DNA of 64,000 nucleotides from Pomphorhynchus laevis (taxonomy: Eukaryota; Acanthocephala; Palaeacanthocephala; Echinorhynchida; Pomphorhynchidae): contig WNNJ02002572.1 in NCBI GenBank assembly GCA_012934845.2, forward strand, positions 78,089 to 142,088, read 5' to 3'. Below, one piece after another: positions 28,139-41,110 of this stretch. A program made the translations under genes and the position numbers. The first letter of the stretch is position 1. Every line of letters starts with the position of its first letter. The notes below the pieces were generated by a model that saw only the letters and a list, made by a program, of their open reading frames with translations, did no database searches and was not told the DNA's origin.

Positions 28139-28170
28139 TCATATGGATATCTCTTCAGCCCCAGATTTAT
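28139..28170 (-). other. LINE 5' remnant upstream of the open frame
   Basis: About 29 bases beyond the in-frame TGA, reading KSGAEEISI in the same frame as the endonuclease. They are too few to identify. Because the frame looks coding-like on both sides of the TGA, the TGA may be a mutation within the original protein or the end of an upstream ORF. The last 9 bases (CAGATTTAT on the + strand) also match the satellite's opposite strand. Confidence 0.45.
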
Positions 28171-28181
28171 TCTGTAATATT
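28171..28181. repeat. Target-site duplication, right copy
   Basis: TCTGTAATATT, identical to 25128-25138, lies directly against the 5' end of the LINE. The satellite continues from here in the correct phase. Confidence 0.85.
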
Positions 28182-28729
28182 AAAATTTAAAAAATAATTA
28201 ATAATTATGATGTGATAATATATTAAACAACTTATTAAAGTTTAAAAATATTGACTGAGGATTAATAAAACACAAATTGCTTCTTCATTTGACTACCTGT
28301 TAATAAACAGACATGAGAAATACATAAATCTGTAATATTATAAAAAAATAAAAAAATTTATAATTATGATGTGATAATATATTCTTAAACGTATTACAAT
28401 ATTATAATATTGACGCATGAAAAATAAAACACAATTTGCTTCTTCATTTGACTGCTTGTAAATGAACGGACATGAGAAATACATAAACCTGTAATATTAT
28501 AAAATTATATAATAATTTTTAATTATGATGTGATAATACATTAAATAACGTATTCCAATTTTAAAGTATTGACGGAGGATTAATAAAACACAATTTGCTT
28601 CTTCATTTGACTAACTGTTAATAAACGGACATGAGAAATACATAAATCTGTCATATTATAAAATTATAAAATAATTTATAATTATAATGTGATAATATAT
28701 TAAATCACGTAATACAATTTTAAAATATT

Positions 28730-29905
28730 GACGGAGGATTAATAAAACAATACTTGCTTCTTCATTTGACTACCTGTTAATAAACGGACATGAGAAATAC
28801 ATAAATCTGTTATATTATAAAATTACAAAATAATTTATAATTATGATATGATTATATATTAAATAACGTATTAATATTTTAAAATATTGACGGAGGATTA
28901 ATAAAACACAACTTGCTTCTTCATTCGACTACCTGATAATAAACAGACATGAGAAATACAAAAACCTGTTATATTATAGAATTATACAATAGTTTTAAAT
29001 TATGATTTGATAATATATTAAATAATGCATTACAATTTTAAAATATTGACGGAGGATTAATGAAACACAATTTGCTTCTTCATTTGACTACCTGTTAATA
29101 AACGGACTTAAGAAATACAAATATCTGTAATATTATAAAATTATAAAATAATTTATAATTATGATGTGATAATTTATTAGATAACGTATTAATATTTTTT
29201 AATATTGACGGAGGATTAATAAAACTCAATTTGCTTCTTCATTTGACTACCTGTAAATAAGCAGACATGAGAAATACATAAATCTGTAATATTACAAAAT
29301 TATAAAATTAGTTATAATTATGATGTGATACCATATTAAATAACGTATTAATATTTTAATATATTGACAGAAGGTGAATAAAACACAATTTGCTTCTTCA
29401 TTTGACTCCCTGTTAATAAACGGACATAAGAAATACATAAATCTGTAACAATATAAAATTATAAAATAATTTTTAATTTAGATGTAATAATATATTAAAT
29501 AACTTATTACAATTTTAAAATATTGACGGAGGATCAGTAAAACACAATTTGCTTTTTCATTTGATTTTTTGTTAATACATGGACATGAGAAATACATAAA
29601 TCTGTAATATTAAAAAATTATAAAATAATTTATAATTATGATGTGATAATATATTAAATAAAGTATTACAATTTTAAAATATTGACGGAGGATTTATAAA
29701 ACACAATTTACTTATTCATTTGACTACCTGTCAATAAACAGACATGAGAAAAACATAAATACGTAATATTATAAAATTATAAAATAATTTATATTTATAA
29801 TGTTATAATATATTAAACACCGTATTAATATTTTAAAATATTGACGAAGGAAAAATAATTCACAATTTGCTTCTTCATTATACTACCTGTTAATAAACGG
29901 ACATG
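28730..29905 (+). repeat. 27-monomer-spaced duplication, copy 1
   Basis: Seven to eight monomers matched at 33003-34178 with an offset of 4271-4273 bp. Shared rare states are AACAATACTTGC, CATTCGACTACCTGATAAT, GTTATATTATAGAATTATA, AATAATGCATTAC, TTTGATTTTTTG at 29560, and GAAGGAAAAATAATTCAC at 29847. Confidence 0.8.
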
Positions 29906-30660
29906 AGAAATACGTATCTGTTATTTTACAAAATTATAAAATAATTTATAATTATGATGTGATAATATATTAAATAACGTATTAATATTTTAAAATATGT
30001 ACGGAGGTTTAATAAAACACAACTTGCTTCATCATTTGACTACCTGTAAATAAATAGAGATGAGAAATACATAGATCTGTAATATTACAAAATTACAAAA
30101 TAATTTATAATTATGATGTGATAATATATAAAATAACGTAATACAATTTTAAAATATTGACGGAGGATCAATAATACACAATTCTCTTCTTCATTTGACT
30201 ACCTTTTAATAAACAGACTTAAGAAGTACATAAATCTGTAATATTTTAAAATTATATAATAATGTATAATTTTGATGTGATAATATATTAAATAGCGAAT
30301 TATTATTTTAAAACAATGATGTAGGATTAATAAAACACAATTTGCTTCTTCATTTGACAACCCGTTAAAAAACGGAAATGAGTAATACATAAATCTGTAG
30401 AATTATAAAATAATTTATTATTATGATGTGATAATATATTAAAAAGCGTATACCAATTTTAAAATATTGACGAAGGATCAAAAAAAACACAATTTGCTTC
30501 TTCATTTGATTACCTGTTAATAAAAGGACATGAAAAATACAAAAAACTGTAATATTATAAAAAAAATTTATAATTATGATGTTATAAAATATTAAAAAAC
30601 GTATTACAAAATTAAAATATTGACGCAGGATTAATAAAACAAAATTTGCTTCTTTATTTG

Positions 30661-30978
30661 ACTTCCTGTGAATTAACGGACATGAGAAATACATAAACCT
30701 GTAATATTATAAAATTATATAGTAATTTTTTATTATGATGTGATAATATATTAAATAACGCATTACAATTTTAAAATATTGACTGATGATAAATAAAACA
30801 CAATTTGCTTCTTCATTTGACTTCCTGTGAATTAACGGACATGAGAAATACTTAAACCTGTAATATTATAAAATTATATAGTAATTTTTTATTATGATGT
30901 GATAATATATTAAATAACGCATTACAATTTTAAAATATTGACGGATGATAAATAAAACACAATTTGCTTCTTTATTTG
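30661..30978 (+). repeat. Near-identical adjacent monomer pair
   Basis: The unit starting with ACTTCCTGTGAATTAACGG at 30661 repeats at 30820, exactly 159 bp later. Shared rare states are TATATAGTAATTTTTTATT and AATAACGCATTAC. Only a few mismatches are visible, so this is a recent single-unit duplication independent of the one at 15682. Confidence 0.85.
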
Positions 30979-31969
30979 ACTACCTGTTAATAAACGGACT
31001 TTAGAAATACATAAATAGGTAATATTATTAAATAAAAAAATAATTTATAATTATGATGTGATAATATATTAGATTACGTATTAATTATTTAAAATATTAA
31101 CGGAGGATCAATAAAACACAATTTACTTCTTCATTTGACCACCTGTTAATAAACGGACATGAGATATACAAAAATCTGTAATATTAAATAATAATAAAAA
31201 TTTTTATAATTATGCTTTGATAATATATTAAATAACGTATTACAACATTAAAATATTGACGCATGATTAATAAAATACAATTTGCATATTCATTTGACTG
31301 CCTGAAATTTAACGGACATGAGAAATACATAAACCTGTAATATTATAAAATTATGTAATAATTAATAATTATGATGTGCTAATTCATTAAATAACGTATT
31401 AATATTTTAAAATATTGACAAAGGAATAATAAAACACAATTTGCTTCTTCATTTCACTACCTGTTAAAAAACGGAATTATGAAATACATAAATTTGTAAT
31501 ATTATAAAATTTCAAAATAATTTTCAATTATGATGTGATAATATATCAAATAACGTATTAATATTTTAAAATATTGACGAAAGATTTATAAAACACAATT
31601 TGCTTCTTCATTTGACTACCAGTTAATAAACGGACATGAGAAATACATAAATCTGTAATATTAGATAATTATAAAATAATTTATAATTATGATGTGATAA
31701 TATATTAAATAACGTATACCAATTTTAAAATATTGACGGAGGATTAATAAAACACAACTTGCTTCTTCATTTGACTACCTGTAAATAAACGGACATGAGA
31801 AATACATAAATTTGCAATATTATTAAATTATATAATAAATTTAAATTGTGATGTGATAATATATTAAATGACGTATTAATATTTAAAAATATTGACGGAG
31901 GATCAATAAAACACAATTTGCTTCTTCATTTGACTACCTGAAAATAAACGCAATTAAGAAATACATAAA

Positions 31970-32990
31970 TCTGTAATATTACAAAATTATAAAACAATTT
32001 ATAATTATGAAGTGATAATATATTAAACAACGTATTAATATTTTAAAATAATGACGGAGGATTGTAAAACAAAATTTGCTTCTTCATTTGACTTACTGTA
32101 AAATAAACGGACATGAGAAATACCAAAATCTGTAATAATAAAAAAGTTTAAAATAATTTATAAATGTGATGTGTTAATATATTAAACAACATATTATAAT
32201 TTTAAAATATTGACGAAGGATCAATTAAACACAATTTGCATCTTCATTTGACTAGCTGTAAATAAACGGACATGAGAAATCCAAAATCTATAATATTGTA
32301 AAATTAGAAAATAATTTATAATTATGATGTGATAATATATTAAAAAACGTTTTACAATTATAAAATATTGACGGAGGATTCATAAAACGATACTTGCGTT
32401 TTCATTTGACTACCTGTTAATAGACGGACAGGAGAAATACATGAATCTGTAATATTATTAAATTATAAAAAATTTATAATTATGATATGATAATATATTA
32501 AATTACGTATTAATATTTTAAAATATTGACGGAGGATTAGTAAAACAATATTTGCTTCTTCATTTACTACCTGTTAATAAACAGACACGAGAAATACATA
32601 AATCTGTAATATTACAAAATTATAAAATAATTTATTATTATGATGTGATAATATATCAAATAACGTAATACAATTTTAAAATATTGACGGAGGATCAATA
32701 AAACACAATTTACTTCTTCATTTGACTACCTGTTAATAAACGGACATGAGAAATACAAATATCTGTAATATTATAAAATATTAAAATAATTTATAATTAT
32801 GATCTGGTGAAATTCTAAAAAACGTATTACAAAATTAAAATATTGACGCAGGATTAATAAAACCCAATTTGCTTCTTCATTGTACTACCTGTAAATGAAC
32901 GGACATGAGAAATACATAACCCTGTAATAATATAAAATTATATAATGATTTTTAATTATATGTGATAATATATTAAATAAGGTATTACAA
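31970..32990 (+). repeat. Block duplicated at 34830-35520, copy 1
   Basis: Markers AATTATGAAGTGATAAT (at 32011 and 34864, offset 2853 bp) and GTAAATGAACGGACATGAG with ATAACCCTG (at 32891 and 35427, offset 2536 bp) occur in the same order in both copies. The offsets differ by 317 bp, so copy 2 has lost two monomers in between. Confidence 0.7.
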
Positions 32991-33002
32991 TTTTAAAATA
33001 TT

Positions 33003-34178
33003 GACGGAGGATTAATAAAACAATACTTGCTTCTTAATTTGACTACCTGTTAATAAACGGACATGAGAAATACATAAATCTGTTATATTATAAAATTATA
33101 AAATAATTAATAATTATGATATGATTATAAAATAAATAACGTATTAATATTTTAAAATATTGACGCAGGATTAATAAAACACAACTTGTTTCTTCATTCG
33201 ACTACCTGATAATAAACAGACTAGAGAAATTCAAAAACCTGTTATATTATAGAATTATATAATAATTTTTAATTATGATTTGATAATATATTAAATAATG
33301 CATTACAATTTTAAAATATTGACGGAGGATTATTAACACACAATTTGCTTCTTCATTTAACTACCTGTTAATAAACGGACTTAAGAAATACATATATCTG
33401 TAATATTAAAAAATTATAAAATAATTTATAATTATGGTGTGATAATTTATTACATAACGTATAATTATTTTTAAATATTGACGGAGGATTAATAAACCTC
33501 AATTTGCTTCTTCATTTGACTACCTGTTAATAAGCCGACATGAGAAATACATAAATCTGATATATTACAAAATTATAAAATTAGTTATAATTATGATTTG
33601 ATACTATATTAAATAACGTATTAATATTTTAATATATTGACAGAGGATGAATAAAACACAATTTGCTTCTTTATTTGACTTCCCGTTAATAGACAGACAT
33701 GGGAAATACATAAATCTGTAATATTATAAATTATAAAATAATTTATATATGTGATGTGATAATATATTAAATAACGTATTAATATTTTAAAATATTGATG
33801 GAGGATTAATAATTCACAATTTGCTTTTCATTTGATTTTTTGTAAATACAAGGACATAAGAAATACATAAATCTGTAATATTAAAAAATTAAAAAATAAT
33901 TTATAATTATGATGTGATAATATATTAAATAAAGTATTACAATTTTAAAATATTGACGGAGGATTAATAAAACACAATTTACTTCTTCATTTGACTACCT
34001 GTCAATAAATGGACATGAGAAAAACATAAATATGTAATATTATAAAATTATAAAATAATTTGTATTTATGATGTTATAATATATTAAACACGGTATTAAT
34101 ATATTAAAATATTGACGAAGGAAAAATAATTCACAATTTGCTTCTCCATTATACTACCTGTTAATAAACGGACATGAC
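33003..34178 (+). repeat. 27-monomer-spaced duplication, copy 2
   Basis: Second copy of 28730-29905. It is somewhat more diverged, with single-base changes and a 2-bp net shortening. It ends where GACATGACAAATAC begins to differ from the first copy. Confidence 0.8.
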
Positions 34179-34829
34179 AAATACAATCAATCGGTTATAT
34201 TATAAAATTATAAAATTATTTATAATTATGATGTGATAATACATTAAACAACTTATTACAATTTTAAAACATTGACGAGGATCAATAAAACACAATTTGC
34301 TTCTTCATTTCACTACCTATTAATAAACGGACATGAGAAATACATAAATCTGTGATATTATAAAATTATAAAATAATTTATAGTTATGATGTGACAATAT
34401 ATTAAATAACGTATTAATATTTAAAAATATTGACGGTGGATCAATAAAACACAATTTGCTTCTTCATTTGACTACCTGTAAATAAACGGACATGAGAAAT
34501 ATATAAATCTGTAATATTATAAAAAGACAACATAATTTATATTTATGATGTGATAAGATATTCAAAAACGTATTACAATATTAAAATATTGACGTTGGAT
34601 TTATAAAACACAATTTCCTTCTTCATTTAACTATCTGTAAATAAACGACATGATAAATACAAAAACCTGTAATATTATATAATTTTATAATAATTTTTAA
34701 TTATAATGTGATAATATATTAAACAACGTATTACAATTTAAAAATATTGACGGAGGATTCAAAACAAAATTTACTTCTTTATTTGACAACCTGTTAATAA
34801 ACGGAATTAAGAAATACATAAATCTGTAA

Positions 34830-35520
34830 TATTACAAAATTATAAAACAATTTATAATTATGAAGTGATAATATATTAAACAACGTATTAATATTTTAAA
34901 ATAATGACGGAGATTTATAAAACAAAATTTGCTTCTTCATTTGACTACCTGTTAAAAAAAGGACATGAAAAAATATATAATTCTGTAATATTATAAAATT
35001 ATAAAATAATTTATAATTATGATGTGATAATATATTAAACAACATATTATAATTTTAAATATTGACGAAGGATCAATTAAACACAATTTGCATCTTCATT
35101 TAACTACCTGTAAATAAACGGACGTGAGAAATCCAAAATCTGTAATATTATTAAATTAAAAAAAATTTATAATTATGATATGATAACATATTAAATTACG
35201 TATTAATATTTTAAAATATTGACGGAGGATTAATAAAACAATATTTGCTTCTTTATTTACTACCTGTTAATAAACAGTCATGAGAAATACAAATATCTGC
35301 AATATTATAAAATATTAAAATAATTTATAATTATGATCTGGTAAAATTTTAAAAATATTATTTTACAAAATTAAAATATTGACGCAGGATTAATAAAACC
35401 CAATTTGCTTCTTCATTGTTTTACCTGTAAATGAACGGACATGAGAAATACATAACCCTGTAATAATATAAAATTATATAATAATTTTTAATTATATGTG
35501 ATAATATATTAAATAACGTA
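34830..35520 (+). repeat. Block duplicated from 31970-32990, copy 2
   Basis: Second, shorter copy of the preceding block, lacking two monomers. Confidence 0.65.
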
Positions 35521-36944
35521 CTAATATTTTAAAATATTGAAGGAGGATTTAAAAAATCCAGTTTGCTCCTTCATTTGAATACCTGTTAATAAACAGACAT
35601 GAGAAATACATAAATCTGTAATACTACAAAATTATTAATTAATTTATAATTGTGATGTAATAATAAATAAAAAAACGTAATACAATTTTGAAATATTGAC
35701 GGAGGATCAATAAAACACAATTTGCTTCTTTATTTGACTACATGTTAATAAACATACATGAGAAATACATTAATCTGAAATATTATAAAATTATGAAATA
35801 ATTTATAATTTTGATGTGATAATATATAAAAAAACGTAAAACAATATTAAAATATTGACGCAGGATCAATAAAACACAATTTGCTTTTTCATTTGACTAC
35901 CTGTAAATAAACGGACATGAGAAATACATAAACCTGTTTTATTATAAAATTAAATAATAATTTTAAATTATGATGTGATAATATATTAAAACACGTATAA
36001 CAATTTTAAAATATTGACGAATGATTAATAAAACACAATTTGCTTCTTCATTTGACTACCTGTTAAAAAACGAAAGTTTAAAATACATAAATTTGTAATA
36101 TTATAAAATTACAAAATAATTTTCAATTATGATGTGATAATATATCAAATAACGTATTATTTTTTTAAAATATTGACGGAAGATTTATAAAACAAAATTG
36201 GCTTCTTCATTTTACTACCTGTTAATAAACGGAAATGAGAAATACAAATATGTGTAATATGATATAATTATAAAATAATTTATAATTTTGATGTGGTAAT
36301 ATATAAAACAATGTATTACAGTTTTAAAATATTGACTGATGATAAATAAAACAATATTTGCTTCTTCATTTAACTACCTGTTAATAAACAGACATGAGAA
36401 ATACATAAATCTGTAATATTATAAAATTATACAATAATTTATAATTATGATGTGATAATATATTAAATACCGTATACCAATTTTAAAATACTGACGAAGG
36501 ATCAACAAAACACAATTTGCTTCTTCATTTGACTACCTGTTGAAAAAAGGACATGAAAAATACATAAATCTGTAATATTATAAAATTATAAAATAATTTA
36601 TAATTGTGATGTGATAATATATTAAACAACGTATTACAATTTTTAAATATTTACGAAGGATCAATAAAACACAATTTGCTTCTTCATTTGTATACCTGCC
36701 AATAAACGGACATTAGAAATACATAAATCTGTATTATTAAAAAATTCTAAAACATTTTATAATTATGATGTGAAATTTATTAAATAACGTATTACAATTT
36801 TAAAATATTGACGGAGGATCAATAAAACACAATTTGATTCTTCATTTGACTACCTGTTAATACACGGACATGAGAAAGACATAAATCTGTGATATTATAA
36901 AATTTTTAAATAATTTATTATTATGATGTGATAATATATTAAAT

Positions 36945-37065
36945 AACGTATTACAAGACAAGAGAAACGTATTGCGTGGAAGAGAAATACATAAATCTGT
37001 AATATTATAAAATTATAAAATAATTTTTAGTTATGATGTGATAATATATTAACCAACGCATTTGA
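36945..37065 (+). repeat. Broken junction monomers with foreign-looking filler
   Basis: At about 36955-36981 the satellite is interrupted by AGACAAGAGAAACGTATTGC followed by GTGGA, which is not the usual order of the monomer; the repeat then resumes at AGAGAAATACATAAATCTG. At 37051 a second break joins AACCAACG directly to CATTTGACTACC, missing about 60 bp of core. Two breaks within about 100 bp suggest an end-joining or unequal-exchange scar. Confidence 0.75.
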
Positions 37066-37734
37066 CTACCTGTTAATAAACGGACATGAGAAATACATAA
37101 ATCTGTAATATTATAAAATTATTAAATAATTTCTTATTATGATGGGATAATATATTAAACAACGTATTAATATTTTAAAATATTGACGGAGGATCAATAA
37201 AACAAAATTTGCTTCTTCATTTGACTACCGGTTAATAAACGGACAAGAGAAATACATAATTCCATAATATTGTGAAATTACAAAATAATTTTTCATTGTG
37301 ATGTGATAATATATTAATCAACGTATTAATATTTTAAAATATTGTCGGGGATTAATAGAACACAATTTGCTTCTTCATTTGACTACCTGTTAATAAACGG
37401 ACATGAGAAATAAATAAATCTGTATAATTATAAAATTACAAAATAATTTATAATTATGATGTGATAACATATTAAATAACGTATTACAAATTTAAAATAT
37501 TGACGGAGGATCAATAAAACACAATTTGCTTCTACATTTGACTACCTGTTAATAAACGAACATGAGAAATACATAAATCTGTTATATTACAAAATCATAA
37601 ATAAATTTAAAATTGTCACGTAATAATATATTAAAAAACGTATTCTAATTTTAAAATATTGAAGGAGAATTAATAAAGCACAATTTGCTTCTTCATTTGA
37701 CTACCAGTTAATAAATAGACATGAGAAATACATA

Positions 37735-38000
37735 AATCGGTAATATTATAAAATTTGTAAAATAATTTATTATTATGATGTGATAATATATTACACAACG
37801 TATTACAGTTTTAAAATATTGACGGAGGACTAAAAAAAAATATTTGCTTCTTCATTTGACAACCGGTTAAAAAACGGAAATGAGTAATACATAAATCTGT
37901 AATATTATAAAATTTGAAAAATAATTTATAATTATGATGTGATAATATATAAAAATACGTATACCAATTTTAAAATATTGACTGAAGATGAATAAAACAC
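37735..38000 (+). repeat. First clear A-B variant pair of the right-hand family
   Basis: A monomer with AATCGGTAATATT and AATTTGTAAAATAATTT (variant A) is followed by one with TTTGACAACCGG and GGAAATGAGTAATAC (variant B). The pair recurs from about 45.1 kb to the end. An isolated B-like monomer occurs at about 30350. Confidence 0.6.
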
Positions 38001-38739
38001 AATTTGCTTCTTCATTTGACTGTCTGTTAATAAACGGACATGAGAAATACAAATATCTGAATTATTATAAAATTTTAAAACAATATATATAATTATGACG
38101 TGATAATATATTAAATAACGTATTACAATTTTAAAATAAACAAAAGCGGGATCAATAAAACACAATTTGCTTCTTCATTTGACTACCTGTTTTTAACGGA
38201 CATGAGAAATACATAAATCTGTAATATTATAAAAATATTAAATAATTTATAATTATGATGTGATAATATATTAAACAACTTATTACAATTTTAAAATATT
38301 GACGGAGGATCAATAAAATACAATTTGCTTCTTCATTTGACTACCTGTTAATAAACGGACATGAGAAATACATAAATCTGTAATTTTAAATAATTTTAAA
38401 ATAATTTATAATTATGATGTGATAATATATTAAATAACGTATTACAATTTTTAAATATTGACGAAGGATCACTAAAACACAATTTGCTTCTTCATTTGTC
38501 TACCTGTTAATAAACGGACATGAGAAATACATAAATCTGTGTTAATCAAAAAAATTATAAAACATTTTATAATTATGATGTGATAATATATTAAATAACG
38601 TATTACAATTTTAAAATATTGACGGAGGATCAATAAAACACAATTTGCTTCTTCATTTGACTACCTGTTAATAAACGGACATGAGAAATACATAAATCTG
38701 TAATATTATTAAATTATAAAATAATTTATAATTATGATG

Positions 38740-38790
38740 TGATAATATATTAACCAACGCATTTGACTACCTGTTAATTAACCGACATGA
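38740..38790 (+). repeat. Truncated junction monomer, second copy
   Basis: The same AACCAACG-to-CATTTGACTACC join as at 37051 lies at 38752, 1701 bp further on. Monomers after it also match those after 37051 (AACAAAATTTGC, then ATATTGTCGG). The break was therefore copied with its neighbourhood. Confidence 0.75.
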
Positions 38791-40329
38791 GAAATACATA
38801 AATCTATAATATTATATAATTATAAAAAAGTTTATAATTTTGATTGGATAATATATTAAACAACGTATTAATATTTGAAAATATTGACGGAGGATCAATA
38901 AAACAAAATTTGCTTCTTCATTTGACTACCTGTTAATAAACGGAATAGAGAAATACATAAATCTGTAATATTATGAAATTAAATAATAATTTTTAATTAT
39001 GATGTGATAATATATTAAACAACGTATTAATATATTAAAATATTGTCGGAGGATAAATAAAACACAATTTGCTTCTTCATTTGACTACCTGTTAATAAAC
39101 AGACATGAGAAAATCATAAATCTGTAATATTACAAAATTATAAAATAATTTATAATTATGATGAGATAATATATTAAATAAAGTAATACAATTTTAAAAT
39201 ATTGACGGAGGATCAATAAAACACAATTTGCTTCTTTATTTGACTGCCTTTTAAAAAAGGGACATTAGAAATACATAAATCTGTAATATTATAACATTAT
39301 AAAATAATTTATAATTTTGACGTGATAATATATTAAAAAAACGTATTAAAATATTAAAATATTGACGGAGGATTAATAAAACACAATTTGCTTCTTCATT
39401 TGACTACCTGTAAATAAACGAACATTAGAAATACAAATATTTGCAATATTTTAAAATTAAATAATAATTTTTAATTATGATGTGATAATATATTAAAACA
39501 TGTATTACAATTTTAAAATATTGACGGAAGATTAATAAAACACAATTTGCTTCTTTATTAGACTACCTGTTAATAAACAGACTTAAGAAATATATAAATC
39601 TGTAATATTACAAAATTTTTAAATAATTTATAATTATGATGTGATAATATAGTAGATAACGTAGTAATGTTTTAAAATATTGACGGAGGATTTTTAAAAC
39701 ACAATTTGCTACTTCATTTGACTACCTGTTGAAAAACGGACATGAGAAATACACAAAAATCTGTAATATTTTAAAATAACAAAATAATTTTTAATTATGA
39801 TGTAATAATATATTAAATAACGTATTACAATTTTAAAATATTGACGGAGGATCAATAAAACACAATTTGCTTCTTCATTTGACTACCTGCTAATAAACTG
39901 ACATGAGAAATACATTAATCTGTTATTTTATAAAATTATAAATGAATTTATGATTATGAAGTAAAAATGTATTAAAAAAGGTATTCCAATTTTAAAAGAT
40001 TAACGGAGGATTAATAAAACACAATTTGCTTCTTCATTTGACTACCAGTTAATAAACGGACATGAGAAATACATAAATCTGTAATATTTTAAAATTATAA
40101 AATAATTATAATGATGATGTGATAATATATTAAACAAAGTATTACAATTTTAAAATAATGACGGAGCATTAATAAAACACAATTTGCTTCTTCATTTGAC
40201 TACCTGTTGATAAACGGACATGAGAAATACATAAATCTGTATTATTAAAAAATTATAAAATAATTTATAATTATGATGTGATTATATAAAAAAAAACCGT
40301 ATTACAAATTTAAAATTTGGACGGAGGAT

Positions 40330-41110
40330 CAATAAAACACAATTTGCTTTTTCATTTGACTACCTGTTAATAAACAAACATGATAAAGACATAAATCTGT
40401 AATATTATAAAATTACAAAATAATTTATAAATTATGATGTGATAATATATTAAATAACGTATTGCAATTTTAAAATATTGAGGGAGGGTCAATAAAACAC
40501 AATTTGCTTCTTCATTTGACTACCTGTTAATAAACAGATATGAGAAATTCACAAATCTGTTATATTATAAAATTATAAATTTATTTATAATTGTGATGTA
40601 ATAATATATAAAACAACTTATTACAGTTTAAAAATATTGACGGAGGTGATTAAAACACAATTTGCTTCTTCATTTGACTAGCTGTGAATAAACGGACATG
40701 AGAAATATATAAATCTTAATATTTTAAAATTATAAAAGAATTTATTATTATGATGTGATAATATATTAAATAACGTATACCAATTTTAAAATATTGACGG
40801 AGGATCAATAAAACACAATTTGCTTCTTCATTTGACTACCTGTTAATAAACAAACATGATAAAGACATAAATCTGTAATATTTTAAAATTACAAAATAAT
40901 TTCTAAATTATGATGTGATAATATATTAAACAACGTATTGCAATTTTTAAATATTGACGAAGGGTCAATAAAACACAATTTGCTTCTTCATTTAACTACC
41001 TGTTAATAAACGGACATGAGAAATTCACAAATCTGTTATATTAAAAAATTTTAAATTTATTTATAATTGTGATGTAATAATATATAAAACAACGTATTAC
41101 AATTTTAAAA
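40330..41110 (+). repeat. Trimer higher-order repeat (offset 476 bp)
   Basis: The segment with TAAACAAACATGATAAAGAC at 40371 recurs at about 40847, three monomers on. Downstream markers AACGTATTGCAATTTT, GAGGGTCAATAAAAC or GAAGGGTCAATAAAAC, and AAATTCACAAATCTGTTATATT follow in both. ATTTATTTATAATTGTGATG then ends each unit. Confidence 0.75.

Larger units (their letters stand above)
25139..28170 (-). mobile_element. LINE (APE-type non-LTR retrotransposon), 5'-truncated
   Basis: A 3032-bp insertion of clearly higher G+C than the satellite, in reverse orientation, bounded by an 11-bp direct repeat. In element order it has about 29 bases upstream of the first in-frame stop, then an open frame for endonuclease and reverse transcriptase, a zinc-knuckle tail in a shifted frame, and a 152-bp 3' UTR ending AATAAATTTCCTCTAC with no poly(A). 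No LTRs and no ORF1 are present. The satellite resumes in phase on the far side, so the element landed in an existing array. Target-primed reverse transcription is the known mechanism for this class and fits the duplication and 5' loss. The clade is uncertain; a CR1/Jockey/I-type relative is the best guess from endonuclease plus RT plus C-terminal CCHC. Confidence 0.93.

Noticed and set aside
25139-28170. LTR element or other virus-like element
   Set aside because: There are no terminal repeats other than the 11-bp target duplication, and no gag, protease or integrase. The endonuclease is of the APE type, which defines LINEs.
30365-30694. The 109-codon minus-strand frame and similar 60-96 codon frames elsewhere as genes
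   Set aside because: They are read-throughs of the satellite monomer in its phase-preserving frame, with no start context, no promoter, and stops in most copies.
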